A stretch of DNA of 64,000 nucleotides, from positions 62,001 to 126,000 of the forward strand of contig NZ_QQSV01000005.1 in NCBI RefSeq assembly GCF_003351145.1, written 5' to 3'. Below are positions 40,756 through 51,549 of this stretch, piece by piece; position 1 is the stretch's first letter; every line of letters begins with the position of its first letter. Source of the DNA: Meiothermus sp. QL-1. GTDB taxonomy: Bacteria > Deinococcota > Deinococci > Deinococcales > Thermaceae. The translations under genes and the position numbers were made by a program. Below the pieces are notes generated by a model. That model did no database searches. It was not told the DNA's origin and worked only from the letters and a program-made list of their open reading frames with translations.

Positions 40756-42144
40756 ATGGCCCTGTGGCAACCCGACCCAAGCTTCTACCCCTCGCCCCGC
40801 GCCGCTATGAAGGCCCCCCCTGAGGAGCTGGCCTACGTGGTCTGGCTGAACGCCGACCGCAGCCAGCCCGACCGGATCGCGGTGGTGGACGTGAACCCGG
40901 GCTCGAGCCGCTACGCCCAGGTGATCGGCCACGCCGAGATGCCCTACACCGGGGGGGAGCTCCACCACTTTGGCTGGAACGCCTGCAGCTCCATGCTCTG
41001 CCCCCAGGCCCCCCACCCCCATGTGGAGCGGCGCTACCTGGTGGTGCCGGATATCAAAAGCTCGCACATCACCATCCTGGACACCAAGCCCGACCCCACC
41101 TGCCCCAAGGTAGTCAAGGTCATCGAGCCCAAGACCTTAGCCGAGCGCACCGGCTACAGCCGGCCCCATACCGTGCACTGCGGGCCCGATGGCGTCTACA
41201 TCTCGGCCCTAGGCAGCCCTGAAGGAGAGGGCCCCGGGGGCATCATGGTGCTGGAGCACGAAAGCCTGGAGCCTCTAGGTCGCTGGGAAATCGACCGAGG
41301 GGACCAGTACCTACACTACGACTTCTGGTGGCACCTGGGCTACGACACCCTGATCTCCAGTGAATGGGGCACCCCGCGCATGGTGGAGCAGGGCCTGCTG
41401 GGCGAGGAGCTTTTGGCCGGGAGATACGGCCACCGGCTCCACTTCTGGGACATAGCCCGCCGCCGTCGCCTCCAGGCCCTGGACCTGGGGGCCGAGCACC
41501 AGATGGCCCTGGAGCTCCGACCGGCCCACGACCCCACCCGGGCCTACGGCTTTTTGAACTCGGTGGTCTCGCTCAAGGACCTCTCGGCCTCGGTCTGGCT
41601 TTGGTACCGCCAGAATGGAGCCTGGGCGGTGCAGAAGGTCATCGAGATTCCCGCCGAGCCCGCCGAAGAGGACCTGCTGCCCCCCATCCTGAAACCCTTC
41701 AAGGCGGTGCCCCCCCTGATCACCGACATCAACCTGAGCGTGGATGACCGCTTCTTGTACGTGGCCTGCTGGGGCACCGGAGAGCTGAGGCAGTACGAGG
41801 TTTCCAACCCCTTCGAGCCCCGCCTCACGGGAAGCCTTAGGATTGGCGGCATCGTGCGGAAAGCGGGCCATCCTGCGGCCCAGGGCCCCCTGAACGGCGG
41901 CCCCCAGATGGTGGAGGTGAGCCGCGACGGGCGGCACATCTACTTCACCAACTCCCTCTACCTGCCCTGGGATGCGCAGTTCTACCCCGAGGGCATCCGG
42001 GGCTGGATGGTCAAGGCCGAGGCCGACCCCGAGGGGGGGCTCCGTTGGGACGAGCGCTTCTTCATTGACTTCGGCCCCAACCGGGCCCACCAGGTGCGGC
42101 TGCAAGGGGGCGACGCCTCGAGCGACGCCTACTGCTTCCCCTGA
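40756..42144 (+). CDS. SBP56 family: selenium-binding protein / methanethiol oxidase-like
   Basis: A 462-residue beta-propeller protein of the SBP56 family. Typical segments are H-H-F-G-W-N-A-C-S-S (with the conserved Cys), R-R-Y-L-V-V-P, HTVHCGPDGVYISALG, Y-D-F-W-W, E-W-G-T-P, D-I-N-L-S-V-D-D-R-F-L-Y, and C-W-G-T-G. Bacterial members include copper-dependent methanethiol oxidases (MtoX), which make formaldehyde, sulfide and H2O2; others have no proven activity. No signal peptide is seen, unlike many periplasmic MtoX proteins, and no SCO1 or MauG genes flank it. CAGGAGGTG supports the start. The next gene overlaps its stop by 1 nt. Confidence 0.85.
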   Translation: MALWQPDPSFYPSPRAAMKAPPEELAYVVWLNADRSQPDRIAVVDVNPGSSRYAQVIGHAEMPYTGGELHHFGWNACSSMLCPQAPHPHVERRYLVVPDIKSSHITILDTKPDPTCPKVVKVIEPKTLAERTGYSRPHTVHCGPDGVYISALGSPEGEGPGGIMVLEHESLEPLGRWEIDRGDQYLHYDFWWHLGYDTLISSEWGTPRMVEQGLLGEELLAGRYGHRLHFWDIARRRRLQALDLGAEHQMALELRPAHDPTRAYGFLNSVVSLKDLSASVWLWYRQNGAWAVQKVIEIPAEPAEEDLLPPILKPFKAVPPLITDINLSVDDRFLYVACWGTGELRQYEVSNPFEPRLTGSLRIGGIVRKAGHPAAQGPLNGGPQMVEVSRDGRHIYFTNSLYLPWDAQFYPEGIRGWMVKAEADPEGGLRWDERFFIDFGPNRAHQVRLQGGDASSDAYCFP

Positions 42145-42728
42145 TGGAGCCCCTCCTACCCTCTGTGGCCCTGATGGGGGCCCTCCACGGCCTCAACCCG
42201 GCCATGGGCTGGCTCTTCGCGGTGGCCCGGGGCTTGCAGGAAAGGCGGCTGGGGGCTTTGCTGGGGGCGCTGGGCCCTATTGCGCTGGGCCATACCGCGG
42301 CGGTTGGGGTCATGCTCGCGCCCCTTTGGGCCCTGGACCTCCTGCTGCCCACCACCGAACTGCGACCCTGGCTGGGCCTGGGCCTGATCGGTTTTGCCCT
42401 GTGGCGCAGCCGAAAACCCTGGCATCCGGTGGGCCGGATGCGGGCTGGGGCCTTGGAGCTTTCGGCCTGGTCCTTCCTGCTCACCCTGGGCCACGGAGCG
42501 GGGCTCATGCTCCTGCCCTTTCTATGCGCTTCTGGGGCCCTTCGGGGGCTGGAGGCCCTGGCGGTGCACAGCCTGAGCACCCTTCTGGTCATGGCCCTGG
42601 CGGCCCTGCTGGCCTACCGGCTGGGGCTACACCTTTTGCCGCGGCTTTGGATTAACTTTGATAGAGTCTGGCTCTGGGCGCTGGGAACGATGGGGCTGGC
42701 CAGCCTGGGCATGGGCCTTGCAGGGTAG
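42144..42728 (+). CDS. Polytopic membrane protein coupled to the SBP56 gene
   Basis: A 194-residue protein with about six hydrophobic helices. Conserved-looking elements are L-H-G-L-N-P-A-M-G-W near the start, L-G-H-T-A-A-V, and L-G-H-G-A-G-L-M-L-L. The repeated G-H-T/G-H-G histidines recall small metal or cation exporters (NicO/UreH-like), but I cannot place it firmly. The TGATG overlap with the SBP56 stop shows translational coupling, so it may supply or export a metal or product for that protein. Confidence 0.6.
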   Translation: MEPLLPSVALMGALHGLNPAMGWLFAVARGLQERRLGALLGALGPIALGHTAAVGVMLAPLWALDLLLPTTELRPWLGLGLIGFALWRSRKPWHPVGRMRAGALELSAWSFLLTLGHGAGLMLLPFLCASGALRGLEALAVHSLSTLLVMALAALLAYRLGLHLLPRLWINFDRVWLWALGTMGLASLGMGLAG

Positions 42729-42730
42729 CC

Positions 42731-43186
42731 ATGCGCTTTGGCGAAGCGGGAGGATGGTATGTGGTGGGGCAGTTCGGGCTGCTCTTGCTTCTGGGGCTGG
42801 CCCTGGGGCTTACCCCGTCTTCTAGCCCTTTCTGGTTGGTCTGGATCGGAAGAGGGCTGGGCGCGCTGGGGATGGCCGTGCTCTTGGTGGCAGCCTGGCA
42901 GCTCGGGCGCAACCTGACCGCCCTGCCTAGGCCCAGGCCGGAGGGCCACCTGGTGCAGGAAGGCCTCTACCGGGTAGTACGGCACCCCATCTACGCGGGG
43001 CTCCTCCTTTGGGCCTGGGGGAGCACCCTGGCCCACCTCAACCTTTGGACGCTGGCCCTCAGCGGTCTATTGACTGCCCTTCTGGACAGGAAGGCCACCC
43101 TCGAGGAGCGTTTCTTACACCAGCGCTACCCGCAGTACGAGGCTTATCGCAAACAGGTGCGAAAGCTCATCCCCTGGCTCTACTGA
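42731..43186 (+). CDS. Isoprenylcysteine carboxyl methyltransferase-like membrane protein
   Basis: 151 residues with four hydrophobic segments and the C-terminal signature of the ICMT/PEMT membrane methyltransferase fold: E-G-L-Y-R-V-V-R-H-P-I-Y-A-G-L, then E-E-R-F-L-H-Q-R-Y-P-Q-Y-E-A-Y and K-L-I-P. Bacterial homologues have unknown acceptors, possibly lipids or thiols. It starts 2 nt after the previous gene, making a three-gene unit with SBP56; a thiol methylation link to methanethiol chemistry is conceivable but unproven. It overlaps the convergent gene by 7 bp. Confidence 0.78.
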   Translation: MRFGEAGGWYVVGQFGLLLLLGLALGLTPSSSPFWLVWIGRGLGALGMAVLLVAAWQLGRNLTALPRPRPEGHLVQEGLYRVVRHPIYAGLLLWAWGSTLAHLNLWTLALSGLLTALLDRKATLEERFLHQRYPQYEAYRKQVRKLIPWLY

Positions 43187-44235
43187 GCCGGGCAGGGCTC
43201 GAGGCGCCCCGCCAGTTCCACCGCCCCCGGCAGCGGCTGCCAGACCGGCTCCACTGGTTCCGCACGCCACTCGAGCCGCTTCGGCTGTAGGAAGAACGGC
43301 TCGCGCCGATACTTTAGCACCACCCCAGCGCCCTGCCCCGTGCTCAGCCAGCCCTGGCCCTCGGGGCTGTAGCTGTAGCTGAAGCCCACCGCCCGGGGGG
43401 TCTGGGGCTCGAGGTAGCGCAAAGAGCCCAGGCCGGAACCCAGGGCCCTGGCCTGCCCCCCCTCTACCCAAAGCCCCCGCCGCTCCCCCTCCACCTCGGC
43501 CTCCCCTACCAGGACCCGGCTCCTAGGGTAGGTCCGCCACATGCGAAAGTAGTCCAGGCCGGGCCTGCGCCACAGCTCGGCCCGGCCCCCGGGCAGCCAC
43601 CACAAAAAGCCCTCCGAGTCCCCCTCCACCTCGGCCCGCCCCACGGCCAACCCCGGACCCACGTAGCGTAGGTAGTCGTTGCCAGGAAAACGGCTCTGGT
43701 AGCCGGCCCGTAGCCGGCCCTCCAGGTCTGTGTGCAGCCAGAAGGCATCGAAGCCCCCGGGCCCCGCCGTGCGGCCCACCAGGTAAAGCGCCCCGCCCGA
43801 GCGCCACAGGCCATAGGCGTAGGCATCGCCCGGGCCCCTATAACGGTGCCCCTTGCCATCGGCCAGGCGCAGCAGCCAGACATCCCAGTCGGGCCTAGGG
43901 CCCAGCCCACCCACAGCATGGACCCCATCGGTGAACCAAAGCACCCCCTCCGGCCCCCGCCAGGCCGCCCGGGGCCGGCCCTGGGCATCCAGCCTCACCC
44001 AGAGGGCCCGCAGCCCGCTAAAGCCCACCGCCACCCAGCCCCCGGGTGTGGGGGCCAGGCCGTAGAGCCCCTCGTCCTCCTCCGGCAGGCCCACCCCAAA
44101 GGCCCCCTTTGGGGTAAGGACCAGCGCCTCCAGCCGCCGCCCCTCGACCCAGGCCCGCCCCACCCAAACCCCCTCGGCCCCGGCAAACAGGGCGCTGTTG
44201 TAAAGGGTAGCGAGCACCAAGCAGGCCCCAAGCAC
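43180..44235 (-). CDS. Unknown secreted beta-rich protein
   Basis: 351 residues with an N-terminal hydrophobic signal-like segment (about 2-20) followed by many short beta-strand-like repeats rich in Gly, Trp, Arg and Tyr. The pattern suggests a beta-propeller, but I recognise no family. A GTG at 44235 is the start; TTTATC lies 8 nt upstream as a possible -10. It follows the caa3 oxidase genes but is separated from them by a hairpin, so a role in respiration is not implied. Confidence 0.55.
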   Translation of the reverse strand: MLGACLVLATLYNSALFAGAEGVWVGRAWVEGRRLEALVLTPKGAFGVGLPEEDEGLYGLAPTPGGWVAVGFSGLRALWVRLDAQGRPRAAWRGPEGVLWFTDGVHAVGGLGPRPDWDVWLLRLADGKGHRYRGPGDAYAYGLWRSGGALYLVGRTAGPGGFDAFWLHTDLEGRLRAGYQSRFPGNDYLRYVGPGLAVGRAEVEGDSEGFLWWLPGGRAELWRRPGLDYFRMWRTYPRSRVLVGEAEVEGERRGLWVEGGQARALGSGLGSLRYLEPQTPRAVGFSYSYSPEGQGWLSTGQGAGVVLKYRREPFFLQPKRLEWRAEPVEPVWQPLPGAVELAGRLEPCPAQ

Positions 44236-44250
44236 AGGCCCATGATAAAC

Positions 44251-44270
44251 GGGGCCCGCGAAGGGGCCCC
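44251..44270 (-). terminator. Probable terminator of the caa3 oxidase operon
   Basis: GGGGCCC (44251-44257) and GGGCCCC (44264-44270) form a perfect 7-bp stem with a 6-base loop, followed on the minus strand by GTTTAT. It is located 14 bp after the ctaDE stop. Confidence 0.5.
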
Positions 44271-44284
44271 AGCAGAACCCAGTC

Positions 44285-46756
<2,472 letters not shown>

Positions 46757-47821
46757 CTAGAACCTATCCAGATTGCTGAAGTCCAGGCCCTCCACCTTGT
46801 GGCTCATCAGGTAGGCGGCGATGGCCTTGACGTCCTCATCCGACATCGTGGGGTAGGCCGGCATCTTGACCCCGGGTTTCATGCCAGGGGAGTTCTTGAT
46901 CCAGCGCTCCAGGAATTCCGGGGTGTTGGGCCACATCCCCGCCCCCACAGTGGTACGGTTGCCAAAGAAGGTGAGATCGGGGTTCTGCGGCAGCCCCTGG
47001 GAAACCCCCTTGATGGCGTGGCAGGCTGCGCACTGCTGCTTGAAGAGCTCCTCCCCTCGAGCCAGGACGGGGTCGGCTGGCGGGGTGGCCTGGTAGGCCT
47101 TGGCCCCCTCGATCCAGCGGTCAAACTCCTCCTGCGAAACCACCTTTACGCGGAAGCGCATGTTGGCGTGGGAGGCCCCGCACAGCTCCACGCACTGCCC
47201 ATAGTAGGTACCGATTTTTTCCGGGGTCACCTCGATGTGGGTGACCACCCCCGGAATGGCGTCGCGGGCCCCCACCATGCTGGTAATGCGGAAGGAGTGG
47301 ATCACGTCGTAGTTCTGGCCATCCCCTCCAGTGACCTCAAAGCGCACCGGCCTGCCTACCGGAAGCACGAGCTCGTTGGAGTTGCGCACCCCATAGTCTC
47401 TGTAGATGAAGTCCCACCAGAACTGCCAGCCCCGGACCTCCACCACCATAGCGCCCGGGGTAGGTTGGTCGAGGCGGAACATGCTCCGGGCGGTGAGACC
47501 AAAGATGATGAGCACGATGATGGTAGGAATCACCGTCCAGATGACCTCGAGCCGGTCATTTCCGTGTATTTGCTCAGGCTCCGAGGTCTCCTTTCCAGTG
47601 CGGCGGAACTTGATGACCACATAGGTCAGCGCCCCGATCACCACCACGAAAACCAGGGCAGCAAAGCCCATCACCCAGACCAGCAGCCCCCGCACCTCGC
47701 GGTTGAAGGCCGAGGCCTCCGGGTCGATGATGTTGAGAACATGACCCCCTGCCTGGCCGGGCTCGGCCGCCAGGGCTAGCCCAAGAAGTAGGATGAGCCA
47801 ACTCAGACCTCGTTGCAGCAT
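46757..47821 (-). CDS. ctaC: caa3 cytochrome c oxidase subunit II with fused cytochrome c
   Basis: 354 residues. A signal peptide (about 1-24), two membrane helices (about 42-70 and 91-112), then the CuA cupredoxin domain with C-V-E-L-C-G-A-S-H-A-N-M. The C-terminal cytochrome c domain carries heme motif C-A-A-C-H and the Met ligand in V-K-M-P-A-Y-P-T-M. The fused c domain defines the caa3 type. It accepts electrons from cytochrome c552 and passes them via CuA to subunit I. GGGAGG precedes the start; TAGAAT (minus strand, 47856-47851) is a possible -10. Confidence 0.96.
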   Translation of the reverse strand: MLQRGLSWLILLLGLALAAEPGQAGGHVLNIIDPEASAFNREVRGLLVWVMGFAALVFVVVIGALTYVVIKFRRTGKETSEPEQIHGNDRLEVIWTVIPTIIVLIIFGLTARSMFRLDQPTPGAMVVEVRGWQFWWDFIYRDYGVRNSNELVLPVGRPVRFEVTGGDGQNYDVIHSFRITSMVGARDAIPGVVTHIEVTPEKIGTYYGQCVELCGASHANMRFRVKVVSQEEFDRWIEGAKAYQATPPADPVLARGEELFKQQCAACHAIKGVSQGLPQNPDLTFFGNRTTVGAGMWPNTPEFLERWIKNSPGMKPGVKMPAYPTMSDEDVKAIAAYLMSHKVEGLDFSNLDRF

Positions 47822-47900
47822 TCGCGCGTCCTCCCTACACTTGCCTGGTCATTCTAAAGCATTTTTTTTGGAATTACTCCTTTCTACTGCACAGAATACC

Positions 47901-47926
47901 CCTACCCGGTAGGCCCCCATCCTACC
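47901..47926. repeat. CCTACC / GGTAGG / CCTACC inverted repeats
   Basis: CCTACC (47901-47906) pairs with GGTAGG (47908-47913), which also pairs with CCTACC (47921-47926). Located between ctaB and ctaC. This could be a weak terminator for ctaB or an operator for ctaC; no T-run is present. Confidence 0.35.
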
Positions 47927-47928
47927 AT

Positions 47929-48813
47929 CTAAAGCGCCCTGTCTATAGCCATAGCGACAAAGAGTAATGCCAGGTATAGCATCGAGTACTTATACAAGGC
48001 CAGAGCACGGGGGCGCTCCTGGCTTTGCAAAAGCCGCCAGCTCTGTCCAAGCAGCAAAGCGTTCAAAGCGAGCGCCACCCCCAGGTAAAAGCCCCTAAGT
48101 TCCCCCATCAACACGGGGATAAGGGTGAGAACGACCGTCAGGATAGCGTACAGAAACACCTGGTAGGCGGTCTCGCGCTCACCCCGCACCACCGGGAGCA
48201 TAGGCACCCCCACTGCGGCATACTCGTCCTTGATCATCAGGGCCAGGGCCCAGAAATGCACTGGCGTCCAGAAGAAGATGATCAGGAAGAGGTACCAGGC
48301 AAAAAGGGAGAGCTCCCCCGTGACCGCAGCCCAGCCCACCAGGGGAGGAAAGGCCCCGGCAGCTCCGCCGATGACGATGTTGCTCCAAAAACGGCGCTTC
48401 ATGTAGAGGGTGTAGACCCCCACGTACCAGACCAGCCCGGCCATCGCCAGCAGCGCGGCGAGCATGTTGGCCCCCCAGCCCAGGATTAGGAAGGAAAGGA
48501 AAGCCAGGATGCTGGCGAAGAGGGTGGCTTCCTTGGTGCCGATCTTCGCGGTTACGGTGGGGCGCTGGGCGGTGCGCCGCATCCGACCGTCTATGTCCCG
48601 GTCAATCACCATGTTGAAGGCGTTGGCCGCCCCCGCGGCCATATACCCCCCCACCAGCACCACCAAGAATAGGCCCAGGCCCGGCCAGCCCCTGGCGGCC
48701 ATGAACATGGCCATCAGGGTGGTGAAGAGCAGCAGGCTGATGACCCGGGGCTTGGTCAGCCAGAAGTAGTCGCGCCAGGTGGCGCGTTCGGTTTGGGTAG
48801 CAGAAAGCACCAT
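47929..48813 (-). CDS. ctaB: Protoheme IX farnesyltransferase (heme O synthase)
   Basis: A 294-residue UbiA-family prenyltransferase with about nine hydrophobic helices. Prenyl-diphosphate motifs are [18 protein letters not shown] and the second loop [15 protein letters not shown]. It converts heme B to heme O as the first step to heme A for the caa3 oxidase. It starts 6 nt after the ctaA stop and is co-transcribed with it. Confidence 0.95.
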   Translation of the reverse strand: MVLSATQTERATWRDYFWLTKPRVISLLLFTTLMAMFMAARGWPGLGLFLVVLVGGYMAAGAANAFNMVIDRDIDGRMRRTAQRPTVTAKIGTKEATLFASILAFLSFLILGWGANMLAALLAMAGLVWYVGVYTLYMKRRFWSNIVIGGAAGAFPPLVGWAAVTGELSLFAWYLFLIIFFWTPVHFWALALMIKDEYAAVGVPMLPVVRGERETAYQVFLYAILTVVLTLIPVLMGELRGFYLGVALALNALLLGQSWRLLQSQERPRALALYKYSMLYLALLFVAMAIDRAL

Positions 48814-48819
48814 ACCAGT

Positions 48820-49776
48820 TTACCTTGCCCCCTGGGCCGCAGCGGTGCGGGGTTGCGCACTCTGGCCCTTCGTGCTCAGAGCCGAAACGGCCAGCAGAAC
48901 CCAGGTGATGAAGGCCAGATCTGAAAGCAAGAGGTGGGGCAGCTGGGTGTAGAGGGCGGCCGCTTGGTGGACATTGAGGAAGCCCACCAAAAGCTGCAGG
49001 ACAAAGACCACGCCCACCATCCGAGCGAAAAAGCGGGTGTGGGGCGAGGGGCGCAGGCTGGCGATAAGCTGGGCTGCCAGCACCACGTAAAGGCTCACCA
49101 GCACCGCGATGAAGGGATGGTAGATGCGGAGCTGGACCAGGAAGTGCTCACCTGGGGTCAGGGCCCGCCCCACTGCCTCGGCGGTGTTGCGCACGGGAAA
49201 GAGCGCGTCGCCCAAGGAGGAAAGGGCCCCCGAGGCCGCCACCCCCAGCAGGCCCACCACCCCCAGGCCAAGGGCCCAGGCCACGAGGCCCTGGCCCCGC
49301 CAGAAGGGCCGGGCCTCGGGGTAGCGGGACCACCAGGCGGTGAGGGCCAGGGCCCCGATCAGGAAGAGGGTGTTGATCAGGTGGGCGGGGGCCACGATGG
49401 CCCTAGCCAGGCTGGCGTCCTGCCCCACCAGGCGAAAGAGCACCAAACCAGCTCCAATCAGGCTCTCGGTGACCATGAAGAACATCGAAAGACCAGCCCC
49501 CAAGCGCACCAGGTGGCCTTTGGGAAAGGCCCGGCGCGACCAAAGGAGCAGCCCCACCACCATTAGCAAGGAAAGGCCGCTGGTAAGGCGGTGGAAGAAC
49601 TCGATGAAGGTCTCTAGGCCGCGGAAGGCCGGGAGAACCTCACCGTTGCAGGTGGGCCAGTGGGCCCCGCATCCATCCCCAGAACCGGTGGCCTGCACCA
49701 CATCCCCCCAAAGGATGACCAGCAGGGTGAAGGCCACCACCCCCCAGGCATAAAGCGTAAAGCGATGGTTCTTCAT
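48820..49776 (-). CDS. ctaA: Heme A synthase
   Basis: A 318-residue COX15/CtaA-family protein with eight hydrophobic helices. It has G-S-G-D-G-C-G-A-H-W-P-T-C-N-G (extracellular Cys pair), E-F-F-H-R-L-T-S-G, and later heme His residues in A-P-A-H-L-I-N-T and F-L-N-V-H-Q-A. It oxidises heme O to heme A. I chose ATG 49776, which has AAGGGGG upstream and removes an unrelated N-terminal extension. It heads the ctaA-ctaB pair; a 14-bp palindrome lies 61 bp upstream. Confidence 0.93.
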   Translation of the reverse strand: MKNHRFTLYAWGVVAFTLLVILWGDVVQATGSGDGCGAHWPTCNGEVLPAFRGLETFIEFFHRLTSGLSLLMVVGLLLWSRRAFPKGHLVRLGAGLSMFFMVTESLIGAGLVLFRLVGQDASLARAIVAPAHLINTLFLIGALALTAWWSRYPEARPFWRGQGLVAWALGLGVVGLLGVAASGALSSLGDALFPVRNTAEAVGRALTPGEHFLVQLRIYHPFIAVLVSLYVVLAAQLIASLRPSPHTRFFARMVGVVFVLQLLVGFLNVHQAAALYTQLPHLLLSDLAFITWVLLAVSALSTKGQSAQPRTAAAQGAR

Positions 49777-49836
49777 GTGGAAAACCCCCTTCGGGGCACT
49801 GCCCCCATTCTGCCAGAGGGTCCCGGGTATACCATT

Positions 49837-49850
49837 AGGACAATTGTCCT
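49837..49850. promoter_or_regulatory. Perfect 14-bp palindrome upstream of ctaA
   Basis: AGGACAATTGTCCT is fully self-complementary. On the minus strand it lies between a possible -35 TTGGTC (49856-49851) and -10 TATACC (49831-49826), spacer 19, so a bound protein would block the heme A operon. The divergent dehydrogenase starts 39 bp away on the other side. The cognate regulator is unknown. Confidence 0.6.
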
Positions 49851-49888
49851 GACCAACCCTTTGCCTCCCCAAGCCCACCGGGCGCAAA

Positions 49889-51094
49889 ATGAGGGCTATG
49901 CAAACCGCCCTCACCACCACAGCCGCCAAGCGCTTGCTGGCTTCGAGCACCGGCTCGAGGGCGCTGATGCGGGGACTCCTCTTCACCCCCTCGATTCCCC
50001 GCTACGCCCTGGCCCGGCTGCTGGGCAAGCGCTACCCCCCCCAGGCCCTCCCCCTGCAGCTTGTCACCCTGCCCGAGCCCGCCCGCACGCCGGGCTTTGA
50101 GCGGCTCAAGGTAAGGCTTTCAGGCATTTGCGGCAGCGACCTGGCCCTGCTTTACGGAAAGCAGGCCCCTACCCTCTCAGGGATGTTCTCCTTTCCGGCC
50201 GTGCTGGGTCATGAAATCCTGGCCGAGCTGGGGGGCGTGCGGGTGGTGGTGAACCCGGTGCTGGCCTGCCTCGAGCGGGGCCTCCCCGACTGCCCGGTCT
50301 GTGCTCAGGGCCTCGACCACCTCTGCGAGAACGTGGCCGAGGGCAGCCTGGCCCCGGGCATGGTGGGCTTTTGCCGCGATCTGGGGGGGGGCTGGGCTGA
50401 GCGCATGGTCGCTCACCGTGAGCGCATCCTGCCGGTGGACGAACGGGTACCTGATGAACGGGCCGTGCTCGCAGAACCCGCAGCGGTGGTGCTCCATGGG
50501 CTGCGCCAGGCCTGGGGGCAGGCCGAAGGCTTTGCGTGGCCCAGTCGGGTGTTGGTAATCGGGGCGGGGACCATCGGGCTTCTGACCATTCGGCTGCTGC
50601 GGGTGCTGGGGTTTTCGGGGCCCCTTTATGCCGTAGCCCGCCACCCCCACCAGGCCGAGCTGGCCCAAAGGTTCGGAGCCAGCCAGGTCTTCCCCTCAGC
50701 CCAGGCTGCCCAGGAGGCCGCCGGCGCTCGGCGCTACCGGGGCATTCTGGGGGCTTCCTCCTGGCGCGGCGGCTTCGAGGGGGTGGTGGAGGCCTCGGGC
50801 TCCCCCGGCGGCCTGCAGGAGGCGAGCTGGGCAGTGCGCGAGGGGGGGCGGGTGCTGCTCCTGGGGGCCCCGGCCACCGCTTTTCACGATTTCTCGCCCT
50901 ACTGGTTCCGCGAGGTGCACCTGGTAGGGAGTTATGCGTATAGCTGGGACGACTTCGCCCAAACGGTCAAGCTGCTTCCCGAGCTGGAGGGGCTCGAGGC
51001 CCTGGTCACCCACCGCTTCCCCCTGGAGGCCTGGCCTGAGGCCATCAAAACCGCAGCCTCCCGGCGGGGCATTAAAGTGGTCTTCAAGCCATAG
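49889..51094 (+). CDS. Zinc-dependent MDR dehydrogenase with N-terminal extension
   Basis: A 401-residue medium-chain dehydrogenase. About 60 extra N-terminal residues precede the catalytic domain, which has S-G-I-C-G-S-D-L (catalytic Zn Cys), L-G-H-E-I-L-A-E, and a structural zinc cluster in D-C-P-V-C-A-Q-G-L-D-H-L-C. The Rossmann fold begins V-L-V-I-G-A-G-T-I-G-L-L. The organisation resembles threonine or sorbitol dehydrogenases; substrate unknown. An in-frame ATG at 49898 is a possible alternative start. It is divergent from ctaA. Confidence 0.82.
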   Translation: MRAMQTALTTTAAKRLLASSTGSRALMRGLLFTPSIPRYALARLLGKRYPPQALPLQLVTLPEPARTPGFERLKVRLSGICGSDLALLYGKQAPTLSGMFSFPAVLGHEILAELGGVRVVVNPVLACLERGLPDCPVCAQGLDHLCENVAEGSLAPGMVGFCRDLGGGWAERMVAHRERILPVDERVPDERAVLAEPAAVVLHGLRQAWGQAEGFAWPSRVLVIGAGTIGLLTIRLLRVLGFSGPLYAVARHPHQAELAQRFGASQVFPSAQAAQEAAGARRYRGILGASSWRGGFEGVVEASGSPGGLQEASWAVREGGRVLLLGAPATAFHDFSPYWFREVHLVGSYAYSWDDFAQTVKLLPELEGLEALVTHRFPLEAWPEAIKTAASRRGIKVVFKP

Positions 51095-51138
51095 ACCCCT
51101 TTCCGCGAGCAGGTACGGTGCGCTAGCCTGGGGGAAGG

Positions 51139-51549
51139 ATGCCCATCCGCGAGTTTAGAATGGAGGACTACTCCAGCGTGATCGCCCTATGGCAGAGCGC
51201 AGGCCTCGAGCTCAACCCCTCGGACAGCTTTGAGGGGCTGAAGAAGAAGCTCGAGCGCGACCCCGATTTGTTCTTGGTGCTGGAGGAGGATGGCCAGATC
51301 CTGGGGGCCCTCCTGGCCGGCTTCGATGGGCGGCGGGGCTGGCTTTACCACATGGCCATCCACCCTTTTGGCCAGGGGCAGGGCTGGGGCAAGCGGATGC
51401 TGGAGGAGCTCGAGGCCCGCCTCAGGGCCAAAGGCTGCCTGAAACTCAACCTTCTGGTCGAACCCTCCTACAGCGGCGCGGAGGAATTCTTTGAGCGGCT
51501 GGGCTACCGGCGCGACGAACTCATCTTCATGGAGAAGTGGCTGGGCTAG
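51139..51549 (+). CDS. GNAT-family N-acetyltransferase
   Basis: A 136-residue acetyltransferase. The acetyl-CoA binding motif A reads M-A-I-H-P-F-G-Q-G-Q-G-W-G-K-R-M-L, and the C-terminal strand-helix has A-E-E-F-F-E-R-L-G-Y-R-R-D. Size and layout match YpeA/RimI-like single-domain GNATs. Substrate unknown. GGGGGAAGG lies before ATG 51139. The stop overlaps the end of the convergent alcohol dehydrogenase gene. Confidence 0.85.
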   Translation: MPIREFRMEDYSSVIALWQSAGLELNPSDSFEGLKKKLERDPDLFLVLEEDGQILGALLAGFDGRRGWLYHMAIHPFGQGQGWGKRMLEELEARLRAKGCLKLNLLVEPSYSGAEEFFERLGYRRDELIFMEKWLG

